Shown piece by piece: positions 25,052 through 33,238 of a DNA stretch of 64,000 bases. The stretch spans positions 1 through 64,000 of the forward strand of contig JACRLQ010000091.1 of assembly GCA_016215155.1 (NCBI GenBank). The letters are read 5' to 3'. Numbering within the stretch: the stretch's first letter is position 1; every line of letters begins with the position of its first letter. The DNA is from Nitrospirota bacterium. GTDB lineage: Bacteria; Nitrospirota; Thermodesulfovibrionia; Thermodesulfovibrionales; UBA6898. The notes under the pieces were generated by a model, which had not been told where the DNA came from, did no database searches, and saw only the letters and a list, made by a program, of their open reading frames with translations. A program made the translations under genes and the position numbers.

Positions 25052-25460
25052 TTTCCTGTACCTCCCTTTCATCCATAACAGTCTTGATGATCGTGCCGGC
25101 ATAGCCGGGATTATAGGGTTTCGTGACGAAATGCGCGGCGCCCAGGCCGAGCGCCTTCCAGAGCATTTCCTTGTGGCCTATCGAACTCACCATTATCACC
25201 TTCGCGGACCTGTCTCTCTCCATAATTCCCCGGAGGGTGTCGACTCCGTCGAGCACAGGCATCGTGATATCCAGAAGCACGAGGTCCGGGGCGAGCCTTG
25301 AGTAAAGATCCAGTGCGTCCTCTCCGTTTGTCGCCTCGCCCACCACATCTCCGCCGAGCATCTTGACGACCTTCGCGATGTTCTTTCGCGCGAACTCCGA
25401 GTCGTCGGCGATCAGGCAGGTAAAGGCCCTGCGGCATCTTTCAATGTTCTGCTTTTCCAT
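25041..25460 (-). CDS. cheY: CheY-type response regulator
   Basis: 139 residues, a single receiver domain: acidic pair Asp19/Asp20, phospho-acceptor Asp64 (VLLDITMP), switch Ser92/93 (IMVSSIG) and Lys114 (VTKP). An AGGAG lies 6 nt before the ATG. It is the expected CheA output protein of this operon, with CheX beside it for dephosphorylation. Confidence 0.9.
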   Translation of the reverse strand: MEKQNIERCRRAFTCLIADDSEFARKNIAKVVKMLGGDVVGEATNGEDALDLYSRLAPDLVLLDITMPVLDGVDTLRGIMERDRSAKVIMVSSIGHKEMLWKALGLGAAHFVTKPYNPGYAGTIIKTVMDEREVQENAS

Positions 25461-25472
25461 CTGTTTCTCCTT

Positions 25473-26525
25473 TCATCTGAAATAATGGTCCGACAGGAAA
25501 CCGTCCATTCGTTCAAGCGTCATAACGTCTCTCGCCGCTCCCCTTTCTATCGCCGCCTTCGGCATTCCGAATACGACACAGCTTTTTTCATCCTGGGCCA
25601 CGGTCATTCCCCCTGCCGCCTTTATTTCGGCGAGACCTTCAGCGCCGTCGTTGCCCATTCCCGTGAGTATCAGGCCCGTGGCCTTTTCCCCGAACTCTAC
25701 CGCCACTGAGTGGAAAAGGGCGTCCACTGAAGGCCTGTGTCCGTTGACCGCCTCCGCGTCGCTCAGGAGCACTACGCTCCCCAGCGGCAGCCTCTTGACC
25801 TTCATATGTCTGCCCCCCGGCGCGATAAGCGCCCTGCCCGGCAGGACAAGGTCCCCCTCAGAGGCCTCTTTGACCTCTATCCCGCAGATCGCATTTAATC
25901 TCGCGGCAAAAGTCTCGGTGAACCCGGCAGGCATGTGCTGAACTATCAGGATCCCGGCCGGAAAACCGGAGCTTATCCTGGGAAGCAGGTAATTCAGGGC
26001 ATTGGGACCTCCGGTGGAAGCGCCTATCGCAAGGACCCTTTCCGCCGGATGTTGTAACTGGACGGGCCTTGTCAGGCCCCGCGCCGCTGGCCTGTCCCGG
26101 GGTCCCGAAGGGGGGCGGGTAAAAGGGTTCAGGCAAGCAGCCTTTATCTTTGCGATCAGCTCCTCGCTGATGTCCCCGATGTTCGAAGAAATCCCGTTCT
26201 GCGGCTTTGTCACGAAATCGAAGGCCCCTATATCGAGGGCCTCAAGGGTCAATTCCTCATCTTTTTTTGTCACGGAACTTACGATCACGGTGGGTATTCC
26301 GTAGTCCGTGACAATATGCCTGAGCGTTGCGATGCCCCCCATCCTCGGCATATTTATGTCCAGAGTAATGACATCGGGCCGCATATCCGCGATCTTGTTA
26401 AGGGCAAACAGTCCATCCATGGCGGTGCCGGCGACATCTATGTCGATGTCGGAGGCAAGCATTTTTGTGATCATCTTTCTCATGAAGGCGGAATCATCGA
26501 CCACCAGCACCCTTATTTTATTCAC
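25473..26525 (-). CDS. cheB: Chemotaxis methylesterase/deamidase CheB
   Basis: 350 residues starting at GTG 26525, whose GTGA overlaps the cheA stop. A receiver domain (Asp10/Asp11, Asp56) is joined to a methylesterase with the catalytic Ser in AIGASTGGPNAL, His in IVQHMPAGFT and Asp in LTGMGNDGAEGL. It removes methyl groups from chemoreceptors, opposing CheR. Confidence 0.93.
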   Translation of the reverse strand: MNKIRVLVVDDSAFMRKMITKMLASDIDIDVAGTAMDGLFALNKIADMRPDVITLDINMPRMGGIATLRHIVTDYGIPTVIVSSVTKKDEELTLEALDIGAFDFVTKPQNGISSNIGDISEELIAKIKAACLNPFTRPPSGPRDRPAARGLTRPVQLQHPAERVLAIGASTGGPNALNYLLPRISSGFPAGILIVQHMPAGFTETFAARLNAICGIEVKEASEGDLVLPGRALIAPGGRHMKVKRLPLGSVVLLSDAEAVNGHRPSVDALFHSVAVEFGEKATGLILTGMGNDGAEGLAEIKAAGGMTVAQDEKSCVVFGMPKAAIERGAARDVMTLERMDGFLSDHYFR

Positions 26526-28549
26526 GCTCCGGCCATCCTTTTTTTCCCGTCAGCCACGGCTTTTTTCATAATAGACGGCGCATCCAGGATCAGGACTACG
26601 CGCCCGTTGCCGAGGATGGACGCGCCGGCCACCAGGTCGGACTTTGCCACGTTCCCTTCGACATTTTTCATTACAATCTGTTGCTGCCCGAGCACGCGGT
26701 CAACAAGAAGTCCGACCTTCCTGTCTCCCATTGTCAGGATGAGGGCGATTTTTTTTGTGTCGTCCCCGCCCTCGGCCGAAAATATCTCGTTCAGACTCAA
26801 TATGGAGATGACCCTGTCCCGCAGGATAAGGGCCCTGGTCCCGCCGGCATTGACCAGATCGTCCGTCGAGATCCTCGTGACCTCCGCTACGGAAGAAACA
26901 GGCAGCGCGTATTGTGTCCCTCCCGCCTCGACAAGAAGGGCCTTGATTACGGCGAGCGTCAGCGGCAGTTTTAGTCTGATTACAGTCCCCACCCCCTCTG
27001 ACGACTCCACCTCAATAGACCCCTTGAGCCCCTCGACAGAGGTCTTTACCGCGTCCATTCCGACTCCCCGTCCCGAGGTTTCGCTGAGAGACTCAGCGGT
27101 GGTCAGCCCCGGGAGGAAGACCAGGTCAAGGGTATCGTCAACGGAGAGGCTGTCGGAGCCTTCAGGCCCTATCAGGCCCTTTTCCACCGCCATCTTCCTG
27201 AGTTTATCGCAATCTATTCCCCTGCCGTCATCCGAGACTTCTATAACTACACTGGCCGCCTCATGGTAGGCCCTGAGTGCAATGAGTCCCTCTTCTTTTT
27301 TGCCTGAGGCTATTCTGACCGGCGGGGCCTCAATACCATGGTCAATGGAGTTTCTTATTATATGAGAAAGAGGCTCTCCCAGTGCGTCGACTATACCCTT
27401 GTCGAGTTCGGTGTCGCTGCCTATGAGCTCGATCCGCACTTTTTTGTCCCTCTTTGCCGAGAGCTCCCTGACCAGTTTCGGGAACCTCCGGAACGCATTA
27501 TATACAGGCACCATGCGCATCTTCATGACACCTTTTTGAAGGGCCGAGAGGGTCTGCTCCATATGTTCGTTCGCGGCACGGAGCCTTGAGGAAACTTCAA
27601 CCGAAGCGATGCCTTCGCCGATATCCCTTGTCGCCTGATCAATGATGGAGCGACCTATTATCAACTCGCCTATGAGGTTCATTATGTGGTCCACTTTGCC
27701 TGCGTCGATCCGGAGGATCTCACCCCCCTGGCCCCTGTATTGCTGTGCCGACCCCGGGAGCGGGGAAGTCTCTACAGGCCGCGTATCGCCGGCAGGCCCG
27801 TCCGTCCGGCGATAGTCCGACACCTCGACTTCCTCGGCGATACACGCTATAAAGGCGCTTTTCCCGATTTCGGCCCTGTCTGCCTTCGAGGCCAGCAGAA
27901 TATTTATACTTCGAGCGGAGTCAATTTGGCCGCCGTCGAGATCGGGCAGGCTCCGTATGATCTCCCCCGTTTTTTTCAGTTTCTCCGCCACCATCATCGC
28001 GGCCACCGTCTTCTCCCCGCAAAGCGGATGGAACGTGACCGCTACCTCAAACAGCTTAAGGCCGCTTCCCGACGCGTTATCTATATGCAGTTTCTGGTAT
28101 TCGGTCAACGGGTCTCCGGTTCCCTCCGCGAACTTCTCCGGAAAGCTGGTCCCAAGGCGGGCGTCTATCCTGCCCAGAATCCCGGTAATGTCGGCGCCGG
28201 TCCTGCCGGAATCACTTTCGACCAAAAGCCTGTCAAGCGTGTCCGCGCACTCAAGCAGCAGTTCAGTTACGGCGTTCTCGTCGGCTTCGATCCACTCCGT
28301 GTACCGGACGAGCACGTCCTCCATCTTATGACAGAGCGTGCCCACCCCGGTGAGGCCCAGGGAATTGGAGTCTCCTTTGAGGGTATGAATGTGACGTTTT
28401 AAGGTCTTCAGCAGGTCCTGGTTCCCGGGGCATGCATCGAGTCCGAGGACCATGTCCCGCAGGTTCTCGACCGTCTCGTAAGCCTGGGAGTAGAACGTCA
28501 TCCTGAGTTCAGTAAATTCACTCTCGCTCAGATGCTCAAAATTTTCCAT
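26522..28549 (-). CDS. cheA: Chemotaxis histidine kinase CheA
   Basis: 675 residues. An N-terminal Hpt domain with phospho-acceptor His55 (IHTLKGDSNSLG), a short linker, the dimerisation domain (MNLIGELIIGRSIIDQ), an ATPase with LSHIIRNSIDHGIE and GRGVGMDAVKTSVEGLKG, and a C-terminal CheW-like domain. The CheY-binding P2 region is short and weakly conserved. It couples receptor state to CheY and CheB phosphorylation. Confidence 0.93.
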   Translation of the reverse strand: MENFEHLSESEFTELRMTFYSQAYETVENLRDMVLGLDACPGNQDLLKTLKRHIHTLKGDSNSLGLTGVGTLCHKMEDVLVRYTEWIEADENAVTELLLECADTLDRLLVESDSGRTGADITGILGRIDARLGTSFPEKFAEGTGDPLTEYQKLHIDNASGSGLKLFEVAVTFHPLCGEKTVAAMMVAEKLKKTGEIIRSLPDLDGGQIDSARSINILLASKADRAEIGKSAFIACIAEEVEVSDYRRTDGPAGDTRPVETSPLPGSAQQYRGQGGEILRIDAGKVDHIMNLIGELIIGRSIIDQATRDIGEGIASVEVSSRLRAANEHMEQTLSALQKGVMKMRMVPVYNAFRRFPKLVRELSAKRDKKVRIELIGSDTELDKGIVDALGEPLSHIIRNSIDHGIEAPPVRIASGKKEEGLIALRAYHEAASVVIEVSDDGRGIDCDKLRKMAVEKGLIGPEGSDSLSVDDTLDLVFLPGLTTAESLSETSGRGVGMDAVKTSVEGLKGSIEVESSEGVGTVIRLKLPLTLAVIKALLVEAGGTQYALPVSSVAEVTRISTDDLVNAGGTRALILRDRVISILSLNEIFSAEGGDDTKKIALILTMGDRKVGLLVDRVLGQQQIVMKNVEGNVAKSDLVAGASILGNGRVVLILDAPSIMKKAVADGKKRMAGA

Positions 28550-28563
28550 GGCAATGCCTCATC

Positions 28564-29445
28564 TTAAATTTTTGAGTTTCCAGCGGACATCAGCGCGGCG
28601 GCTGTCCGCTGCCTTGACGTCTGCCCCTGTCCCGGCCTTCTGTAGGCAGTGCCCCCGTCTATGTGGATGAACTCAAACCCTGTGTTCATCCCGTGAAGAC
28701 TCTCCGCGTGCCCGATAAAAAGATGCCCGCCCGGCAGCAGGCTGTCAAAGAACTTTCCCAGCAGCCGCCGCCTTTCGTCTTCGTCAAAATAAATCATTAC
28801 GTTTCTGCAGAAGATCACGTCGAGATCCCGCAGCCCGTTGTCATTTTTAAGGTTATGAAAATCAAACGAAACCATGTTTTTAAGGTCGTCCCTTACCCTG
28901 AACGAATCCCCGGTTTTATCGAAATATGCCGCGATGCGCCGGGCATCGACCGTATCGAGGACCCTGTCTGCCGGGTATTCGGCCCTCTGGGCCGTTTCGA
29001 GGGCCGTGAGACTAAGATCGGAGGCGATAATCCTCAGGTCCCACTTTGCAGGGTCACGCACCTGGTCAAGGACCAGCATCGCAAGGGAATATGGCTCCTC
29101 CCCCGTAGCGCAGCCCGCGGACCAGATCCTTATACTCCGTCCCGCGGTGTCTTTTTCCCTGAGGAGCCCCGGCAAAACAGTATTGCTGAACAGGTCGAGT
29201 TGCGGCATATTTCTGAAAAAACAGGTCTCGTTCACGGTAAGGAGGTCCAGAAATATGAGAAGCTCTCTTCTGTCCTGACCGCTGACGAGCCTGTAATATC
29301 TGTAGGGGCTTGTCTTGCCAGTGGCCTCCATCCTCTTTGAGAGCCGGTTTTCGAGGAAGTCCCTGCGGTTGTCTTTCAGGAAGATCCCGGACTCTCCGTA
29401 AATGAGGTCGCGAAAGAGCCTGAACTCCTCAGCGGACAAGGTCAT
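28564..29445 (-). CDS. cheR: Chemoreceptor methyltransferase CheR
   Basis: 293 residues. A helical N-terminal domain is followed by a SAM-binding domain (IRIWSAGCATGEEPYSLAML; DVIFCRNVMIYFDE; GGHLFIGHAESL). It methylates glutamates of the MCP encoded next to it. ATGA overlap with the MCP gene shows coupling. Confidence 0.92.
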   Translation of the reverse strand: MTLSAEEFRLFRDLIYGESGIFLKDNRRDFLENRLSKRMEATGKTSPYRYYRLVSGQDRRELLIFLDLLTVNETCFFRNMPQLDLFSNTVLPGLLREKDTAGRSIRIWSAGCATGEEPYSLAMLVLDQVRDPAKWDLRIIASDLSLTALETAQRAEYPADRVLDTVDARRIAAYFDKTGDSFRVRDDLKNMVSFDFHNLKNDNGLRDLDVIFCRNVMIYFDEDERRRLLGKFFDSLLPGGHLFIGHAESLHGMNTGFEFIHIDGGTAYRRPGQGQTSRQRTAAALMSAGNSKI

Positions 29446-31442
29446 GCCATCCCGACCTTAAGCTCGCGTTCAAACCTCGGGCCGCTGCCGCCGTTGCCGC
29501 CGTTGCCGCCCCCTGTCTTCACGGCCCTGCTCCGGGGGGCCTTCACCGTCTCGGAACCGCCAAGATCAAACCTGCCGACTATGCTCTGGAACTTCTCGGA
29601 ATTTGCCCTCAATTGTTCAGCCGAGGAGGCCAGTTCGACGGAAGCCGACGCGTTCTGCTGTATCATGCCCCTCATCTTTTCCATGGTTTTTACAATCTGC
29701 TCGGCAGCGGTCGCCTGTTCTTCGGAGGCCGACGTCACCTCGTGGGTTATCTCCTTGAGGTTTTCCGCCGCCTTGGCGATCTGAAGACTGCCGCTTCCCT
29801 GCTCATGCGTTGCGGCGCCTATCTCGGCCGCGTATCTGTCCACTTCAGTCACATTGCCCTCTATCCCCTTCAGGGCGCCGCCGACCTGCCTGCTCAGGTC
29901 AACACCCCTCTCGACGGTCTGCGTCGACTTGTCCATGAGCTTTACGGCCTCCTGGGCCTCTTTCTGGATACCCGAAATCAGGTCCGCTATTTCCTTTGTT
30001 GACTTCGCCGAACGCTCCGCGAGTTTCCTTACCTCTTCAGCCACAACCGCAAACCCCAGACCCTGCTCGCCGGCCCGCGCCGCCTCGATCGCGGCATTGA
30101 GGGCAAGGAGGTTGGTCTGTTCGGCAATGTCGTCTATCACTTCCACTATCTTTCCTATGTCCTCGGCCCTCAGGCCCAGGGCGGCAATCGTATCGGCGGC
30201 CCCAATGATCGACCTGCTTATGTCTTCAGTGCCCTTGATCGACAGGCTTACCGCCTCGATCCCCAGGTCCACCGACTTCTTCGCCTGCTGGGAAAGTTCC
30301 GCGAGCCGTTGCGCGGTCCCGGCGATCCTCTGAGTAGAGTTTGCCAACTGCTCGACGGAGGTCGAGGTCTGCATGACGGAGGCCGCCTGACTCTGGGCGC
30401 TCTTGGCGACATTCTGGATATTTGCGGACATTTCGTGCATCGTGGATGTGGTCTCTTCAACGGCGGTTGCGGAGGCCTCGCTGTTTTTTACGGACTGCTC
30501 CGAGGTTGCGGCGATCTGCACCGAGGCCGAGGATATCTCCTGGGCGCCGGTCCTCACCTCGGTGACAATGCCCCTCAACCCGGCGGTCATCTTGTAAAAC
30601 GCATTGCCGAGCACGTCCTTTTCCGATTTCGGAGTAACGTCAGTCCTCAGGTCTCCTTCGGCGATCTCTCCGGCGACCGCGGCCACGCCCCTAAGATACG
30701 AGGACATGTCCCGGAAGGCGTCGGCAAGGGCGCCGATCTCGTCGGTCCTTTTGATGTCCACTTCATATGAGAGATCGCCCTCGGCGGTCTTTCCGGCCAT
30801 ACCGGCCAATTTTTTTATGGGCCGTGATATCGAACGTGAAAGGAATATCCCGAGGCCGAGCCCGGACATGATCGAGATGAGCGAGATAGTCATGACTATG
30901 GTGTTGGCCCGCTTCCTTGCGTCGGACATGTCCTTCAGGGAGGCGTCCATCATTTTCCCCGAGAACTCCTGGAGCTTTACGGAGTTTTTCTCGATCGCTT
31001 CGGCGGTGGAATCGAATTTTTCGTTGACGGAACGGCCCTCGTCCAGCGCCCCGGTAATGAAGAACCCGGCCATCTGCTCGCCGGTGGACTTCATCTGATC
31101 GTGGCTTTTTTTGATGTCCTCAAGCGTAGACTTGATGTCCTTGTCGGAAACGACCCTGGTCAGGATGTCCTCCTGCTTATCGACCAGCACCTCGTATTTC
31201 TCCGCCTCCTGCTTTGCTTCCTGCTTGCCGGTCAATGCGAAATCCGTAAGGCTCTCCTGCTGGTGCGTGAGGAACAGGGCGAGTTTTACACTGTTGTCCC
31301 TGAACTCAGACGCCGACACAAGTTGTTTCGCGCTCTCGGCAAGGCTGTTAATGCTTAAATACGAAGTCGCGCCGACAACGACCAGAAGGACCACCAAACT
31401 CATAAATCCGGATAAAAGCTTCGTGCCTATATTAAGTCTCAT
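29442..31442 (-). CDS. Methyl-accepting chemotaxis protein
   Basis: 666 residues. TM1 (about 10-30), a periplasmic four-helix-bundle-type sensor (about 31-185), TM2 (about 186-205), HAMP, a second HAMP-like stretch, and the signalling hairpin with IDDIAEQTNLLALNAAIEAARAGE. A glycine-rich linker (GGGNGGNGGSG) precedes the C-terminus; no CheR-binding pentapeptide is seen. Being in the operon, it is probably the dedicated receptor. A secreted Cache protein is encoded just upstream. Confidence 0.92.
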   Translation of the reverse strand: MRLNIGTKLLSGFMSLVVLLVVVGATSYLSINSLAESAKQLVSASEFRDNSVKLALFLTHQQESLTDFALTGKQEAKQEAEKYEVLVDKQEDILTRVVSDKDIKSTLEDIKKSHDQMKSTGEQMAGFFITGALDEGRSVNEKFDSTAEAIEKNSVKLQEFSGKMMDASLKDMSDARKRANTIVMTISLISIMSGLGLGIFLSRSISRPIKKLAGMAGKTAEGDLSYEVDIKRTDEIGALADAFRDMSSYLRGVAAVAGEIAEGDLRTDVTPKSEKDVLGNAFYKMTAGLRGIVTEVRTGAQEISSASVQIAATSEQSVKNSEASATAVEETTSTMHEMSANIQNVAKSAQSQAASVMQTSTSVEQLANSTQRIAGTAQRLAELSQQAKKSVDLGIEAVSLSIKGTEDISRSIIGAADTIAALGLRAEDIGKIVEVIDDIAEQTNLLALNAAIEAARAGEQGLGFAVVAEEVRKLAERSAKSTKEIADLISGIQKEAQEAVKLMDKSTQTVERGVDLSRQVGGALKGIEGNVTEVDRYAAEIGAATHEQGSGSLQIAKAAENLKEITHEVTSASEEQATAAEQIVKTMEKMRGMIQQNASASVELASSAEQLRANSEKFQSIVGRFDLGGSETVKAPRSRAVKTGGGNGGNGGSGPRFERELKVGMA

Positions 31443-31522
31443 TTCCGCTCTCCTTATCTGTTTTGCCGCCCCGCCTGCCCGCTCTTTCGCGCCCGGGCCT
31501 TCCGCCGGCGGGGCTGGATGAT

Positions 31523-31999
31523 TTAATGTTTGTATACCCCGCTGCCTATAATCAGGTCCTCAAATTTTTCAATATAGGCGGTTTTATGCTCTATCTTTTT
31601 AGTCAACGGGTCCGTAAATTTGTAGTCCTGCCACCCTTTCCCCTTTGTCCTGGCGATCTCGACCCTCTCCTTGACAAAGTATTTGCCGTCAGGATCTTTC
31701 ATTCCGATAAGGTCATTGCCGACCATCTTCGGATTTTGCCCGTGCGCAAGACACCTGCCGTTTAAATCATAGACAAAAATATACAGGTCCCCCTGCACAA
31801 ACCGGCCATTTTTATTGCCGAATTCCGCAAACGACTTTTCCCTGCCGTTGGCTTTTATATGTTCTATCGCCTTTTTGACCAGCGCCTCCGCATCTGTCGT
31901 CGTGCCGCGCTCGGCGGCCATACATGTTATTGCCGGAATAGTCATCGCCATACATAACAAAATACCCGCCGACATCACTGTTTTTCTGAACTTATTCAT
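31523..31999 (-). CDS. Secreted single Cache-domain protein
   Basis: 158 residues with a signal peptide (about 1-28) and one sCache_2-like domain (LVKKAIEHIKANG, FVYDLNGRCLAHGQNPKMVG, DPLTKKIEHKTAYIEKFEDLIIGSGVY). Such domains normally form the sensor part of a receptor or kinase; here it has no membrane anchor. AAGGAGG precedes the start. Its place between cheW and the MCP suggests it hands a ligand signal to that receptor, which is an inference. Confidence 0.85.
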   Translation of the reverse strand: MNKFRKTVMSAGILLCMAMTIPAITCMAAERGTTTDAEALVKKAIEHIKANGREKSFAEFGNKNGRFVQGDLYIFVYDLNGRCLAHGQNPKMVGNDLIGMKDPDGKYFVKERVEIARTKGKGWQDYKFTDPLTKKIEHKTAYIEKFEDLIIGSGVYKH

Positions 32000-32025
32000 C
32001 TACTGCCTCCTTGAGATCAATTTTT

Positions 32026-32511
32026 TTATGCCGCCCTGTTTTCGGTCTCTTTAAAGACGACCTCCTCAACTTTTATCAGCTCTTCGATCGCCAGTATTTT
32101 TTTCAGATCAAGGAGGATTATCAGCCTCTCGTCCACCTTCGCCACCCCGATGATATATTCCACGCCTATGGCCGATACCATCTCCGGAGGTCCTTCCACC
32201 GCCTCCGGCCGGACCTTCAGAACTTCACTGACGGAATCCACATTAAGTCCTATCATGTTGCCGCCGGATTCAGTGATAAGCACCCTGGCCGCCTTCGACC
32301 TCTGCGCGGATAAAAGTCTGAGGCGTTTCCCCAGGTTGACGACCGCGACGATGCGTCCCCTCAGGTTCATGACCCCTTCCAGAAAAAAAGGTGCGTCAGG
32401 CACTGAGGTGATCTCCTGGAAACGCACTATTTCCCTGACTGCGTCGATACCGACACCAAAGAATTCCCGTCCGATTTTAAAGACCACCAATTGAAGGTCC
32501 TTAGCCATCAT
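32026..32511 (-). CDS. cheW: Chemotaxis coupling protein CheW
   Basis: About 161 residues from ATG 32511 with GGAGG 5 nt upstream; ATG 32508 is also possible. CheW fold: LVVFKIGREFFGVGIDAVREIVRF, GVMNLRGRIVAVVNLGKRL, MIGLNVDSVSEVLKV. It links the MCP to CheA. Its start lies inside the end of the preceding receiver gene. Confidence 0.92.
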   Translation of the reverse strand: MMAKDLQLVVFKIGREFFGVGIDAVREIVRFQEITSVPDAPFFLEGVMNLRGRIVAVVNLGKRLRLLSAQRSKAARVLITESGGNMIGLNVDSVSEVLKVRPEAVEGPPEMVSAIGVEYIIGVAKVDERLIILLDLKKILAIEELIKVEEVVFKETENRAA

Positions 32512-32944
32512 GTGATCCTCCTTTTGCAATATTTGACGTTCCTGCCTCAATCAGGGCCCTGAGGTTATGAGGCGCGACAGGCTTCTCGAAATAGTAATCC
32601 GCACCGAGAACGTATGCCCTTTCCATGACTTCATCGCTTCCATACCCAGTCAAAACAATCTTCAGTGTCGAGGGATGGTCCCGCTTAATTCGCTCCAGTA
32701 TCTCAAAACCCTCTTCCGCCAGGACACCTGTCAGCCTTATATCCAGTATGGCCGCATGGAACGAGTGATCGTCCAGCAGCTCCATCGCCTTCTCAAGGGT
32801 CTCGGCTATTTCAACATGCATTTTTTCTCCCTCGAAGATTTTTTTGAGGGCCAGCAGGAAGGCGCTCTCATCGTCAACGACCAGGATGTTCTTCCTGACG
32901 CCGGTGTCCTGTTCGGATTGGGTCGTCTTGCCGGATTCATTCAC
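32501..32944 (-). CDS. Receiver-domain protein opening the chemosensory operon
   Basis: A single receiver domain (ILVVDDESAFLLALKKIF; phospho-acceptor Asp in AAILDIRLTG; FEKPVAP). The frame is open up to 32974, but a sigma-54 promoter covers 32956-32971 with predicted start near 32945, so GTG 32944 is the best start (about 147 residues). It could act as a phosphate sink or link to the neighbouring two-component system. Confidence 0.85.
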   Translation of the reverse strand: MNESGKTTQSEQDTGVRKNILVVDDESAFLLALKKIFEGEKMHVEIAETLEKAMELLDDHSFHAAILDIRLTGVLAEEGFEILERIKRDHPSTLKIVLTGYGSDEVMERAYVLGADYYFEKPVAPHNLRALIEAGTSNIAKGGSHDG

Positions 32945-32955
32945 AGCCTTAATTG

Positions 32956-32971
32956 AGCAAAGAGAATGCCA
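32956..32971 (-). promoter_or_regulatory. Sigma-54 promoter of the chemosensory operon
   Basis: Minus strand TGGCAT-TCTCT-TTGCT. The invariant GG and GC are in exact register with the TGGCAC-N5-TTGCA consensus. Two activator-like sites lie about 65-113 bp upstream, and a sigma-54 activator gene is next door. Confidence 0.75.
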
Positions 32972-33035
32972 CAATCAGGAAACCGGTAACTGTTTGATTT
33001 ATTGATATTTTTTAAAACAGAGGAAGGTCAAAAGG

Positions 33036-33069
33036 GTCTCATTTTTGAGACCGGTCTCAGAAATGAGAC
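33036..33069. promoter_or_regulatory. Tandem enhancer sites for a sigma-54 activator
   Basis: Two 16-bp inverted repeats, GTCTCATTTTTGAGAC (33036-33051) and GTCTCAGAAATGAGAC (33054-33069), 18 bp centre to centre. The spacing and distance from the promoter are typical of upstream activator sites. The likely binder is the Fis-type HTH of the activator at 33239-34558. Confidence 0.7.
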
Positions 33070-33096
33070 TTGGGAGCCGGAGGAATAACGGAGAAA

Positions 33097-33180
33097 CCCC
33101 GCACCCCTCCCCGGAAAGGATTTTGAAAACAGCAAACTACGATACTGACCTGGTCTCCTCCCGGGAGGGGCAGTGGGGCG
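33097..33180. repeat. Imperfect inverted repeat downstream of the activator gene
   Basis: CCCCGCACCCCTCCCCGG (33097-33114) pairs imperfectly with 33161-33180 (CCGGGAGGGG..GTGGGG). It resembles the CCCTC-type repeats elsewhere in the window. Confidence 0.5.
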
Positions 33181-33238
33181 GTCTGTTTTTTACAGATATT
33201 GCGAGCAGCTGAACGGATGCCCGCGGGCGCGAAAAGTT

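Noticed and set aside
28663-29340. A 225-codon plus-strand frame opposite cheR.
   Set aside because: Shadow of cheR; no similarity to a known family and no start signals.
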